The notes below the pieces were generated by a model, which was given only the letters and a program-made list of their open reading frames with translations, was not told the origin of the DNA and searched no databases. From Flavobacteriales bacterium (GTDB lineage: Bacteria > Bacteroidota > Bacteroidia > Flavobacteriales_F > PHOS-HE28), in NCBI GenBank assembly GCA_016704485.1, contig JADJAA010000002.1, positions 496,001 to 560,000 of the forward strand: 64,000 bases of DNA, written 5' to 3'. Positions 1 to 9,305 of this stretch are shown here, one piece after another. A program made the position numbers and the translations under genes. Position 1 is the stretch's first letter. Every line of letters starts with the position of its first letter.

Positions 1-1035
1 CGGAGGGATGTGGAAATGTATTTCCAATCAGATCTTACGGACCAGGCGCATATGCTGTTCATCAGCAACTATTTGGAGCCACGTTATTGGGTTGATAATG
101 CTCAATTGCACAAGGTTACCGTTGCTGAATTGGATCCAACACTGGACCACGTACTCTTACTGAACGATCAAGCAACGTCGCAGACGTTAGCATATCCTTC
201 AGGCTGTTGGAGTGACTTGAATGGCAATGTCGTTACGGGTTCAGTTCAGCTTGCTCCTTATTCCTCGAAGATCGTATACCGGATCCCTGGAACAGGATGC
301 AACCAAAGTCCATCAAATTCGGTATCCGCGAAGGTGTTGCTTTCCGGTCCTTTGGACACGAATACCGGTTTAATGCGAACCAACCTGCGCATGCAAGGGT
401 TGTTGCCAATGACCGAACCGTATTCCGCAATGGGAGTTGCACTTGAAAATGCAGGAACTGGCATTGAAACGTCTGTTCTTGTAGGCACCGGAACGCAGAT
501 GTTAGTGGATTGGGTGTTGATGGAACTCTGGAATGCGGATGGTACGATCTCCGCTCAACGTGCCGCATTGGTACGCGCAGATGGTGTAGTGATGGCCGCA
601 GAAGGTGGCTCCGTTGTTCAATTCAACACAACAACCCAAGGTAAGCGTTTGGCGATCCGTCACCGGAATCATTTAGCGGCAATGGCAAATTCAGTGCTTT
701 CATCGAATCTGGATATGATCAACATGACCTCGGCCAGCACGCCCATGTTCGGTCAAGATCCGCTGAATGAGGAAAATGGCTATCGGGCACTTTGGAGTGG
801 TGACGTGAATTTTGATGGTGTTGTCCGGTATACAGGTACGGACAATGACCGGGATCTGATCCTGATGACCATTGGTTCGATCGTACCTTCGAATACCATT
901 ACGGGTTATTTGCCCGATGATGTGAATCTGGACGGCGTCATTATGTACACCGGCACCAATAATGATCGTGATATTATTCTCCAGAATATTGGTGGCGTAT
1001 CGCCTACGGTTGTGCGCCTGGAGCAACTTCCGTAA
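1..1035 (+). CDS. Secreted protein with C-terminal dockerin-like calcium-loop repeats (3' part)
   Basis: The reading frame is open from the first base, so the gene starts outside the window; the GTG at 10 is probably not its start. Counting from that GTG, residues 60-93 (CWSDLNGNVV, then APYSSKIVY) resemble the closing beta-strands of a carbohydrate-active or beta-helix domain. Residues 105-225 look like an all-beta spacer. Two near-identical loops follow, DVNFDGVVRYTGTDNDRD near 265 and DVNLDGVIMYTGTNNDRD near 304, about 39 residues apart. They have Asp/Asn spacing like EF-hand or dockerin calcium loops, with a YTG insertion. The protein ends EQLP and has no obvious T9SS type A sorting domain. 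This tail is common on Bacteroidota surface proteins (recalled, not searched). The catalytic identity of the missing N-terminus cannot be judged. Confidence 0.75.
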   Translation, partial: RRDVEMYFQSDLTDQAHMLFISNYLEPRYWVDNAQLHKVTVAELDPTLDHVLLLNDQATSQTLAYPSGCWSDLNGNVVTGSVQLAPYSSKIVYRIPGTGCNQSPSNSVSAKVLLSGPLDTNTGLMRTNLRMQGLLPMTEPYSAMGVALENAGTGIETSVLVGTGTQMLVDWVLMELWNADGTISAQRAALVRADGVVMAAEGGSVVQFNTTTQGKRLAIRHRNHLAAMANSVLSSNLDMINMTSASTPMFGQDPLNEENGYRALWSGDVNFDGVVRYTGTDNDRDLILMTIGSIVPSNTITGYLPDDVNLDGVIMYTGTNNDRDIILQNIGGVSPTVVRLEQLP

Positions 1036-1048
1036 AATTTTATTGAGC

Positions 1049-1089
1049 AAAGGGGCTGCGACCATCCTTAGGGTGGTCGCAGTTCCTTT
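1049..1089. terminator. Bidirectional intrinsic terminator
   Basis: CTGCGACCATCC (1056-1067) pairs with GGGTGGTCGCAG (1071-1082) around a TTA loop with one G-T pair. The stem extends outward through AAAGGGG and TTCCTTTT. It lies between the convergent genes ending at 1035 and 1153 and has T-rich tracts on both sides. Confidence 0.75.
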
Positions 1090-1152
1090 TGTGATCAACT
1101 GAAACGGTATTCTGCTCTTGCCTCCGCCATAACGTATACAAAAACCAATTGC

Positions 1153-1929
1153 CTAGATCCGCTCCAACGTTGCCGGCGGCATCCAGCCTACCGTCCCGTT
1201 CGGTAACGAAACTTCGAACCAACTGTTCGTCTCCTGAAGAATATCGACCTTGGTTCCTTTATGCAGTACGAAAAGTACCGTTGATCCTTCTCTAGGTTCG
1301 CTGCGGACATCGACTTTTGGAGTTAGAATTATTGCCTGGGAATTATCGTCGATCTCGAGATAACGATAAGATGCGAATGAGATAACTATGATGCTCGTGA
1401 TCACTGCCACTGTACTAAGGGCAAATAGGAGCCTACGTAGCATCCGTTGTTTGAAGTAAAGTGCGCATGCCAGGCATACGAATATGGCAAGCACGGACCA
1501 CAACGCATAACGTGCCCATTGATCCGGATCACCGCCAGCGCGGAATCGGCTCCATGCGGAACCAAGCGAAAACGCTTCGGGTGCATTTACGCGGTCAACG
1601 ATCTGTTCACGTGCCAACCTCAAATTGGAGAGCACATCTTCATCCCCAGGTGCTAACCGTAGTGCTCTTTCAAAGAACAATATGGCACGTGGAACATCTC
1701 CCAACTTGAAGTGGCAGTTACCAATGTTGTAAAGCAGTGTTGTTCCTGAATATTCAACATTCAGAGAGTCATAAATGGCAAGTGCTTCAGTGTAGTTTCC
1801 TTCGGCATAATTTTCCTCGGCAAGCTTCATCAACGTGTTCGCATGATCCTGACCTATGCCGTTTGCATTGGAAAATGGAATAAGACAAGCAATTGCCAAC
1901 AGGGATACGAAATGGAATAGGCGCATCAT
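1153..1929 (-). CDS. batE: BatE, TPR and SH3 domain protein of the Bat operon
   Basis: Last gene of the Bat (Bacteroides aerotolerance) operon. A signal peptide (residues 1-22) is followed by TPR repeats at about 28-110 (ALAIYDSLNVEYSG, LLYNIGNCHFKLGD, AILFFERALRLAP). Two membrane segments lie at about 140-160 and 165-187. A bacterial SH3 domain follows at about 200-258 (VDVRSEP, KGTKVDILQETNSWFEV, GTVGWMP). This TPR-TM-SH3 order is typical of BatE. The start overlaps the batD stop as ATGATG, so either Met could be used. The role is probably protein-protein interaction with the BatA/B/C complex at the inner membrane; the biochemical function of Bat proteins is not settled. Confidence 0.9.
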   Translation of the reverse strand: MMRLFHFVSLLAIACLIPFSNANGIGQDHANTLMKLAEENYAEGNYTEALAIYDSLNVEYSGTTLLYNIGNCHFKLGDVPRAILFFERALRLAPGDEDVLSNLRLAREQIVDRVNAPEAFSLGSAWSRFRAGGDPDQWARYALWSVLAIFVCLACALYFKQRMLRRLLFALSTVAVITSIIVISFASYRYLEIDDNSQAIILTPKVDVRSEPREGSTVLFVLHKGTKVDILQETNSWFEVSLPNGTVGWMPPATLERI

Positions 1930-3676
1930 TTCTTTTGATCTTGTTCGATCTTTCCGATCAATATAACAGCATCGCCGAACAACTCCTTGCGTGATCGATC
2001 CTCAACAGGCGCGAACCGTGCCATATCGCACGCAGTGATCAGTCGTACATAATCATCGGCCAGTGCATTGCCGTTCTTAAGGTCGGCCAGTTTTTCGCGG
2101 ACCAGGGTTTGATTCAATTGAGCCAGCCCCAATCCGAATTTATTGGCCATGTATCCCTGTAAAGCTTTTGAAAGCGCGGCATAGAATGGTGCACGGTCTT
2201 TCTGTTCCACTAATTTCCCGGCTTCCGCCATGTGCTTTCTGGCGATCCGGTCGGCTTGTTTCCGCCGTGTTCCTTCTACATCAGCAAGTGCGGCTTCGTG
2301 CCTTCTTCGCCAGGCAAGGAAGATCAGAAAAGCAAGTACTGGAGCACCGAGCCCCGCGAACCAGAAAGTCGATCCGAATAGCCATTTCCCCTTTAAACGA
2401 AGATCTGGATCTCCGGTGCGTATGTAACGAATATCTTTTTCAAGCTGTGTTACATCCGATCGATCCTGTCGTTGGACGGAACTGGTTCCACCACTTTCTC
2501 CCGCTGCAATGGAAAGGTGCAATGGACCGGAGGAAAGAGTCTTATAATCATTGCTTTTTGGGTCAAAGTAGCTGAACGTGATCGGCTCCAGGTCGAACTC
2601 TCCCTCGTGCCGCGGGATCACGATGTATTCGAATTCACGGGAGCCGGACATTCCTGTGCCGGTAACACTGATCTTGTCATTCACCTTCGGATCGTACGCT
2701 TCCAGATCACCAGGTAGATCCAGCTTCGGTGCGTCCAATAGCTTGAGGTTTCCGCGACCACTGTATTTCACGTTTAGCTGAATGGCTTCGTTCGCTTTAA
2801 CGGAAGTGCGATCCAAATTCACCACCATTTCCATATCGCCTACTGTTCCATAGAAATCCGAAGGTGTGGGAGAGGGTAGGCTCGCTACTTGCAATTCTGC
2901 CGTATTACTGCGGAAGTTGATCTCGGTCCCTGGGTTGAAGAAGGATCGATCCACCACACATCCAAGTTCCATTGGTTCTATACGGAGCTTGCCACTTTTC
3001 TGTGGGAAGAGAACTTGCCTTTTCAGGATCGCGACCTTGTATTGAATGCCATTGATCGTCTGTAGGTCCCGCTCCCAGTCCAGTTTACCGGTATCGATAT
3101 CCTCAGACCAGAACCCGGTCATCTTGGAGTACTCAAGTTTGTTCAGGTTCAAATTGGCATAATGAGAGTAGAGTGAATATGTGGCCACCACTTGTTCACC
3201 AACAAAAGCCTTGCTCTTGTTCAGGGAGATCGACGCGAAAATGTATTTGTCCTTGCTCTGGGCTTGAGATCGGGTGGCATCAGGTCCTGTAGAAGATGCC
3301 TTTGTTACCTCTATTTGGATCGGATCGGTCGACATGATCCCACCTCCGATCTTAACCTGAGCTGCACCAATTGTGTAGTTGCCCGGAGTCTTGCCGGTCA
3401 AGACCCAAGTGCGGCTTAAAGCGAATGACATTTGCCCGTTGATCGTGGTGATCTGTTGACTTTCGCTAGGTCCACGTAGCACGGACAGCCCACCGAGATC
3501 CGGAGCACCGTAACCCTGCTGACTATTGGAAAGTGTAATGGTCAGTTTCAAATACTCACCTACCGCAATGGAGTTACGATCCACTGTTGCGGTAAAGCTG
3601 ATCTGCTGTGCAACTGCATTTCCGCAACCTGCAAGCAGAACAAACCCCAAAATAATATGCTGAAAGATCTTATGCA

Positions 3677-3677
<1 letters not shown>
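1926..3677 (-). CDS. batD: BatD, large periplasmic protein anchored in the membrane
   Basis: About 583 residues. The N-terminal signal ends in a possible lipobox (LLAGC) followed by ...AVAQ, so it may be processed by either signal peptidase. Repeated immunoglobulin-like beta domains follow (VDRNSIAVGEYLKLTITL near 35; TSVKANEAIQLNVKYSG near 290), as in the BatD/oxygen tolerance family. A membrane segment lies near residues 435-458, and a cytoplasmic helical tail of about 120 residues is rich in Lys and Arg. The ATG at 3677 shares one base with the upstream stop (TGATG), which is why it is preferred over the GTG one codon earlier. It sits between batC and batE in the expected operon order. Confidence 0.92.
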
Positions 3678-4249
<572 letters not shown>

Positions 4250-4270
4250 TTCGTTCTCAGCAACCATCAT

Positions 4271-5077
4271 CTATTCGGCTTTCGCCGCATCCGTTACCGT
4301 TTCCAACTTCTTCATGTATTCTTCTTCTTTCTTCAAGGAGGGGTCTCGTTTCAACCCACCTTCCAGCACATCAAGCGCCTCGTTGAATCTGTACTGCTCC
4401 ACAAGCGAATCCGCTCTTTGTACCAATTGGAGTGCCATAGCGGTCAGTTTTGTTTCTTCCTTGTCTTTATCGTCTCCATTTTTCTTCCTTCGCTCTTCCT
4501 CTTCCTTTTTCAACTTATCGATGGTGTTCTGTACCACCATCAAATTGTATCGTGCATCTTCGTTCGAAGGGTCCACCTTTAAAGCGTTCCGGAGTGATGT
4601 TTTCGAAGCGACCAATGTTGAGTCAAAGACCTTACTCATCTGAATGCTCAGTTTCCAAAGTGAATCGCGCATCACGATACCTTCTACCTTCTGTGCAATA
4701 TCATTCCCTTCGATAACGATACCCGTGAAATCCTTGGCGGCTTTCTTTGAAATACTATCCGCTGCGAATGCATACCGGGCCTGGGTGGTTCCCAAATTGT
4801 AGAATGTCGGTCCCTTAACGCTGTCTGGTTGCAATTGCAACGCATCGTTATATGCAGCAGCACTTTCCAGCCATTTAGCAAGTCTATGGTTCGCGTTGCC
4901 CAGGCCGAATAGTGCGCTCGGGTCCTTCGGTGCTGCTGAGTAAGCGGTGATCGCATCCTCGTAGCGTTCAGCGTGGATATCCGCATTGCCCGCTTGAAGT
5001 GCTTTATGCACAGCACGCTCCGATGAGGTGCCGCAGGCAACCATTGAAAAGAGAGCTATGGCTATGAACGGTTTCAT
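4271..5077 (-). CDS. batC: BatC, TPR lipoprotein
   Basis: Lipoprotein signal MKPFIAIALFSMVAC with the lipobox Cys at residue 15, then TPR repeats (ERYEDAITAYSAAPKDPSAL; AAYNDALQLQPDS; SLRNALKVDPSNEDARYNL). A Lys/Glu-rich helix lies near 200 and a last TPR near 235 (EQYRFNEALDVLEGGLKRDP). The ATG at 5077 overlaps the batB stop as ATGA and gives a clean signal peptide, so it is preferred to a start ten codons upstream. The family's usual C-terminal VQDKV...KDW motif is missing here and found on the next gene. The last TPR resembles the N-terminal TPR of that next gene, suggesting a duplication or fission. Confidence 0.87.
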   Translation of the reverse strand: MKPFIAIALFSMVACGTSSERAVHKALQAGNADIHAERYEDAITAYSAAPKDPSALFGLGNANHRLAKWLESAAAYNDALQLQPDSVKGPTFYNLGTTQARYAFAADSISKKAAKDFTGIVIEGNDIAQKVEGIVMRDSLWKLSIQMSKVFDSTLVASKTSLRNALKVDPSNEDARYNLMVVQNTIDKLKKEEEERRKKNGDDKDKEETKLTAMALQLVQRADSLVEQYRFNEALDVLEGGLKRDPSLKKEEEYMKKLETVTDAAKAE

Positions 5078-6216
5078 CTTCCAAATGAAAGGTTCCGAAC
5101 ACTCCAACTTCGTGTCCCGAATGAAAACGATAATGCGATCAGCAACATACCGAGCGCGAGTGGATATTGATACTGGTCCTCATGCGCTGTGTATTGATAG
5201 GTACCGACCTCCGTTTTTTGCAAAGCCTTGAGGTCGCTGATGATCTGATCCATTCCGGTGGATGAGGAGGTAGCACGGGAGTATGATCCTCCTCCTGCTC
5301 CTGCGATCGCACGAAGCATTTCTTCGTTCAGTTTTGTAATGACCGTAGTTCCGTTGCTATCTTTTTTGAAGCCAAGCATCTGGCCATTTCTGCGGATCGG
5401 GATCGGTCCGCCTTGTACGGATCCCATACCCACCGTGTAAACGAGGATCTTGTCGGCAGCCGCTTTCCGCGCAGCGCCTTCCGCATCATCCTCAAAGTTC
5501 TCACCGTCGGTGATCACCACGATCGCCTTGCTGGAACCGTTCTTCATATCGAAACATTCTGCTGCTAATTCGATCGCGTCGCCGATGGCAGTCCCTTGTG
5601 TTGCGATATTTCCAGGGCCTACACCAGCAAGGAACATTTTAGCTGCGGATCGATCCGCGGTTATAGGGAGTTGAACGAATGAATTGCCTGCAAAAACAAC
5701 GATCCCCAATCGGTCTCCCTGCATTTTTTCGATCAACTGACCCATTGCGCGACGTGCTACCTCCATGCGGTTGGGGATAAGGTCCTCACAAAGCATACTA
5801 TTGCTCACATCAATTGCCACCACCACATCAATTCCTTCGGACCTTACCGTATTCGGTCTGGATCCGAATTGAGGGGCGGCCAGAGCAAGAACAACAAAGC
5901 CTAGTCCATGTCGAACCAAAAGAAAGCGCAATAGTGATCGCCTGCTTGAAATGCCCGGAACCATCCGGACCAAGGTGGATTCCGAAGCAAAACGGCTCAT
6001 GGCCCGGTTTCGCCAAGCCATGTCCAATAGGAACAGAAGAACCATCACTGGACCGATCACCATCGCCCAAAGTGCGCGTGGTTCATTGAACCGGAAGGCA
6101 GGGACCTCTCGATCCAAGTACCACCAAAGGCTCAGCATAATTGCCCAGGCGACCAATTCCAGAATGATGGCGATCAATGCCATTACCCCGATCTTATATG
6201 TGCCTGGCCTCATCAT
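5074..6216 (-). CDS. batB: BatB, von Willebrand factor A membrane protein
   Basis: Inner membrane protein of 380 residues with two hydrophobic segments near 10-34 and 50-66, a third near 103-115, and a VWA domain from about 128 to 310. The metal-ion-dependent adhesion site DVSNS is at 136-140, with a downstream Thr (TQGTAIGDAI) and Asp (ITDGENF), so the metal site looks complete. A last membrane helix lies near 350-368. BatA and BatB are paralogues thought to form a complex with MoxR-type ATPases. Its start overlaps the batA stop as ATGA. Confidence 0.93.
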   Translation of the reverse strand: MMRPGTYKIGVMALIAIILELVAWAIMLSLWWYLDREVPAFRFNEPRALWAMVIGPVMVLLFLLDMAWRNRAMSRFASESTLVRMVPGISSRRSLLRFLLVRHGLGFVVLALAAPQFGSRPNTVRSEGIDVVVAIDVSNSMLCEDLIPNRMEVARRAMGQLIEKMQGDRLGIVVFAGNSFVQLPITADRSAAKMFLAGVGPGNIATQGTAIGDAIELAAECFDMKNGSSKAIVVITDGENFEDDAEGAARKAAADKILVYTVGMGSVQGGPIPIRRNGQMLGFKKDSNGTTVITKLNEEMLRAIAGAGGGSYSRATSSSTGMDQIISDLKALQKTEVGTYQYTAHEDQYQYPLALGMLLIALSFSFGTRSWSVRNLSFGR

Positions 6217-7295
6217 GCCATACTGCGTAAAAAGGTGCGGTCAAGTAAGAATGCGAGCAACAGAAAAGCCGCTCCGATGGCAGCGAAAGGGAAGAACTCC
6301 TCGTTCCGCTGGCTGTATTCGGTCACTTTGATCCGTGTCGTTTCCAAACGGTCGATCTCACCATATATCTCACGGAGCTTTTGTTCATCGGTCGCGCGGA
6401 AATACTTACCTCCGGTCATCTCCGCGATCTGCTTCATGGTCGGTTCGTCGATCTTCACGTCCACATAATCAAAGCGGTACTTGCCTGGGGCATAGATATC
6501 AACCGGGTACAGCGCTTTACCGATCGTGCCAACGCCAATAGTGTAAACACGTACACCCATGGTCTCTGCTATTTGTGCTGCATCCAAGGGTTGAAGGGAT
6601 CCGGTATTGTTCACACCATCGGAAAGCAGGATCACCACTTTGCTTTGGGCCTCACTTTCCCGTAAACGGTTTACTGCTGTGGCAAGCCCCATTCCGATCG
6701 CAGTACGTCCCTCGACCAGCCCGATCTGCAGGTCTGCGAAGAGTTGTTTCAATACGCGATGATCCGTTGTAAGCGGACATTGTGTATAGGCCTCGCTCCC
6801 ATACACTACAAGTCCGATCCGATCGTTCGGGCGTCCATCGATGAAGTCCGCGGCTACGGCTTTCGATGCTTCCAAACGATCAGGGCGAAGATCTTTTGCA
6901 AGCATGCTCTCGGACACATCCAGTGCAATTACGATGTCTATTCCTTCGCGCTGCACATCTTCCCAATCCTCTTTGCTTTGCGGGCGAGCCATTGCCAATA
7001 CCAAGAAACCCAGACCTGCCAGACCAAGTGCGCTGGGCAACGGTTGCAGGAGTGCGAACAGGTCCATTGGACCGTTGATCAATGCACCAAGTGTGGGCAA
7101 TTGTACCTGCGGTGTTCTGCGTTTGGAACGCCATAGGTTTAGCGCTCCAAGCAGAATAACTACCGATAGACCCATCAATAACTTGGGTTGAAGTACATCG
7201 AACCGTCGGAACATATACCAACCTGCAACAGCCACGGCCGTGGCAGCAATGATCAACCAGAATGGTCCCGCTATGTTATCGCGATCACTTCGCAT
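6213..7295 (-). CDS. batA: BatA, von Willebrand factor A membrane protein
   Basis: Protein of 360 residues with membrane segments at about 10-28, 38-55 and 88-103. The VWA domain (about 118-305) carries a complete metal site: DVSES at 126-130, a TAIGMGL threonine and LLSDGVNNTG. A C-terminal membrane helix (FFPFAAIGAAFLLLAFLL) follows. Its start overlaps the end of the upstream gene by 11 bases. With batB it forms the core of the operon. MoxR AAA+ ATPases with VWA proteins act as chaperone-like pairs in other bacteria; the client here is unknown. Confidence 0.93.
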   Translation of the reverse strand: MRSDRDNIAGPFWLIIAATAVAVAGWYMFRRFDVLQPKLLMGLSVVILLGALNLWRSKRRTPQVQLPTLGALINGPMDLFALLQPLPSALGLAGLGFLVLAMARPQSKEDWEDVQREGIDIVIALDVSESMLAKDLRPDRLEASKAVAADFIDGRPNDRIGLVVYGSEAYTQCPLTTDHRVLKQLFADLQIGLVEGRTAIGMGLATAVNRLRESEAQSKVVILLSDGVNNTGSLQPLDAAQIAETMGVRVYTIGVGTIGKALYPVDIYAPGKYRFDYVDVKIDEPTMKQIAEMTGGKYFRATDEQKLREIYGEIDRLETTRIKVTEYSQRNEEFFPFAAIGAAFLLLAFLLDRTFLRSMA

Positions 7296-8220
7296 GCGAT
7301 GATCTGTTTGGCATTTCCGGCAGTGGTGCGGTCTGCTGTATGAATCTGATGGCTTCCGTCATCATTTGTTCATTTTCAGCAGGGGCGGGTAGTGCTTTGG
7401 CGAATTTCACCATGTCCGCAAGACGCAGCACATTGGCCAATTGGTTCTGTTGATCGCGATCAAGTGGACTCACCTTCAACTCGTGGATCAACTCATCCGT
7501 AGTGCGCTCCAATGCAGGAATATTGTACCGTTCCTCAATGTATCCGCGCAATAGATCGGTAAGGCTGGATTGGTATTCCTTGTGTGAACCAGCTTGCCAT
7601 AGTCGTTTGCCTTCAAGTACCCGCAGTTCCTGAAGATAACGCTCGTGAATGGCGACTTCGATCGCCACTGGAGCAGCAGCCTCGGCCGGTTTTCTATTCT
7701 TCAGATAGCGGAGTACGATCAGCGCTAATAAGAGGATCGCACCTATGAACGCGAACCAATACCAGTTCTCCAAGAACCAATAGCCAAAATGGAATGGGAC
7801 ATCGATCACATCGTGGATATCATGCAACGAAGCGGGAGTACCTACAGGAATTCCTTTCACGTAGATCAACAAGGGTGTGGTTTCCTGTGAGGTGCCATTC
7901 ACGGTTAGTTTCAACGGTGGTATCGCCCAATATCCGGTATCGAATGAAGTGATCACCAATTCACGTACGAGTAATTTTTGGTCGTTAGGGGCATTGGCAA
8001 TGGTATCGATCCCGTTGTCATGAACGACTTCCACGTGTTTCGTCAGTGTGTCCTGGATCAGAGGCCAATCAACTGACGCCTCACCATCGTGTACGATCAA
8101 TTTCAGCGTGGTCTGTTCACCAATAAGGATGGTATCCAAGCCAAGTTCAACAGCAACGCCGCCGCTCTGCGCGACCGCTTCAGTAATGAATAGGATACTG
8201 AGAAGGAGAACTGTGCGCAT
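7285..8220 (-). CDS. BatD-like single-pass membrane protein of the Bat operon
   Basis: A signal peptide (RTVLLLSILFITEAVAQ) is followed by a periplasmic beta-rich region of about 130 residues (VELGLDTILIGEQTTLKL, typical of BatD/DUF4381-type proteins). One membrane helix lies near 155-175 (FAFIGAILLLALIVLRYL). A helical cytoplasmic tail includes YIEERYNIPALERTTDEL. The whole looks like a shortened BatD. The ATG at 8220 is chosen because it starts the signal peptide and lies 8 bases after the DUF58 stop; a longer open frame upstream lacks any export signal. This gene commonly sits between DUF58 and batA in Flavobacteriales operons. Confidence 0.85.
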   Translation of the reverse strand: MRTVLLLSILFITEAVAQSGGVAVELGLDTILIGEQTTLKLIVHDGEASVDWPLIQDTLTKHVEVVHDNGIDTIANAPNDQKLLVRELVITSFDTGYWAIPPLKLTVNGTSQETTPLLIYVKGIPVGTPASLHDIHDVIDVPFHFGYWFLENWYWFAFIGAILLLALIVLRYLKNRKPAEAAAPVAIEVAIHERYLQELRVLEGKRLWQAGSHKEYQSSLTDLLRGYIEERYNIPALERTTDELIHELKVSPLDRDQQNQLANVLRLADMVKFAKALPAPAENEQMMTEAIRFIQQTAPLPEMPNRSSHAK

Positions 8221-8228
8221 TACCCTGC

Positions 8229-9104
8229 TTAACGCTGTTTGAAGAGGTTCATCAGTGGTTTTACATAGCCCGCATCCGTGCTGATGGTCGTATTGTCCAC
8301 ACCCGATCTGCGCAATAGTTCGCGCGTACGGTTCTGATGTTTCAGCGCAGTTGCCCTGTATGAATTCCTGATCGCCCGGCTGCTTGTATCGACCCAACGT
8401 ACAACACCAGTTTCTGGATCGATGAATTGCACCAGACCAACATTCGGAAGTTCTCCTTCACGGGGATCGGTGGTGCGTAGAACAACCAGGTCATGTTTGC
8501 GATTTGCGATCTTCAACGCATCATCATAACCTTCATCCATAAGGTCACTGATCAAGAATGCAATACTGCGTTTTTTGATCACATTATTCAAATAGCGCAA
8601 CGCCTCTGTTATATCGGTTCCCTTACTGGTAGCACGGAATTCCAGTAGCTCGCGTACCATACGAAGGATATGGGATCTGCCTTTTTTCGGTGGAATGAAT
8701 TTCTCGACCTTGTCACTGAACAGGATCAAACCCACCTTATCGTTGTTCTTGATGGCGCTAAAGGCTATCGTGGCGCACACTTCGGTGATCAATTCACGTT
8801 TCAATTGCAACGCTGTTCCAAAATCCGCAGATGCACTAACGTCCGCTACCAGCATTACAGTAAGCTCACGTTCCTCTTCGAATACCTTAACGAAGGGATG
8901 CCCGAACCGAGCGGTCACGTTCCAATCGATCGTCCGCACTTCATCGCCAGGCGTGTATTCCCGCACCTCACTAAAGGTCATGCCTTTTCCTTTGAAGGCA
9001 CTGTGGTATTCGCCACTGAAAATATGCTCACTCAAGCCGCGTGTTTTCAACTCGATCAAGCGCACCTTTTTCAGGAGTTCCTTGGTATGTTGGGCGGTAT
9101 CCAT
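8229..9104 (-). CDS. DUF58 domain protein (VWA-like partner of MoxR)
   Basis: A 291-residue soluble protein. The DUF58 core motif is at about 40-64 (FSEVREYTPGDEVRTIDWNV) and a VWA-like fold follows with DVSAS at 88-92. The second metal-binding region (SKGTDITEAL) and LISDLMDEGYDD support a folded VWA domain. DUF58 proteins are almost always encoded next to a MoxR ATPase, as here, and probably serve as its adaptor or substrate-binding partner. No signal peptide is seen, so it should be cytoplasmic. Confidence 0.92.
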   Translation of the reverse strand: MDTAQHTKELLKKVRLIELKTRGLSEHIFSGEYHSAFKGKGMTFSEVREYTPGDEVRTIDWNVTARFGHPFVKVFEEERELTVMLVADVSASADFGTALQLKRELITEVCATIAFSAIKNNDKVGLILFSDKVEKFIPPKKGRSHILRMVRELLEFRATSKGTDITEALRYLNNVIKKRSIAFLISDLMDEGYDDALKIANRKHDLVVLRTTDPREGELPNVGLVQFIDPETGVVRWVDTSSRAIRNSYRATALKHQNRTRELLRRSGVDNTTISTDAGYVKPLMNLFKQR

Positions 9105-9143
9105 GCAATCTCTGTAGATCGGAAAGCCAGGGCTATTGAATGG

Positions 9144-9290
9144 TCAGAGTGTTTGTGAAGATCCCAAAAGCAGATTGAAAATGATTGGTTCAATTTCTGC
9201 GTCTTCGTCAAAATATAGAATACGACTAGCCACTTCATTGAACCATTCAGCCCGCCATTTATCAGCATTGATCATATTGATCTGCGTCAT
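9144..9290 (-). CDS. Candidate small acidic protein of 48 residues between moxR and DUF58
   Basis: The gap between the moxR stop and the DUF58 start holds a 49-codon frame on the operon strand, starting ATG at 9290 (15 bases after the moxR stop) and ending TGA at 9144-9146. An in-frame TGA three codons upstream fixes the start, or a second in-frame ATG lies five codons in. The product has a folded-protein composition: DKWRAEWFNEVASRILYF, then an acidic DEDAEIEP stretch, then a hydrophobic IIFNLLLG end. It has no signal peptide. I do not recognise a family. Support is position, strand, spacing and amino-acid make-up, not homology. Confidence 0.6.
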   Translation of the reverse strand: MTQINMINADKWRAEWFNEVASRILYFDEDAEIEPIIFNLLLGSSQTL

Positions 9291-9305
9291 CAGCGTTCAA
9301 AAAGA

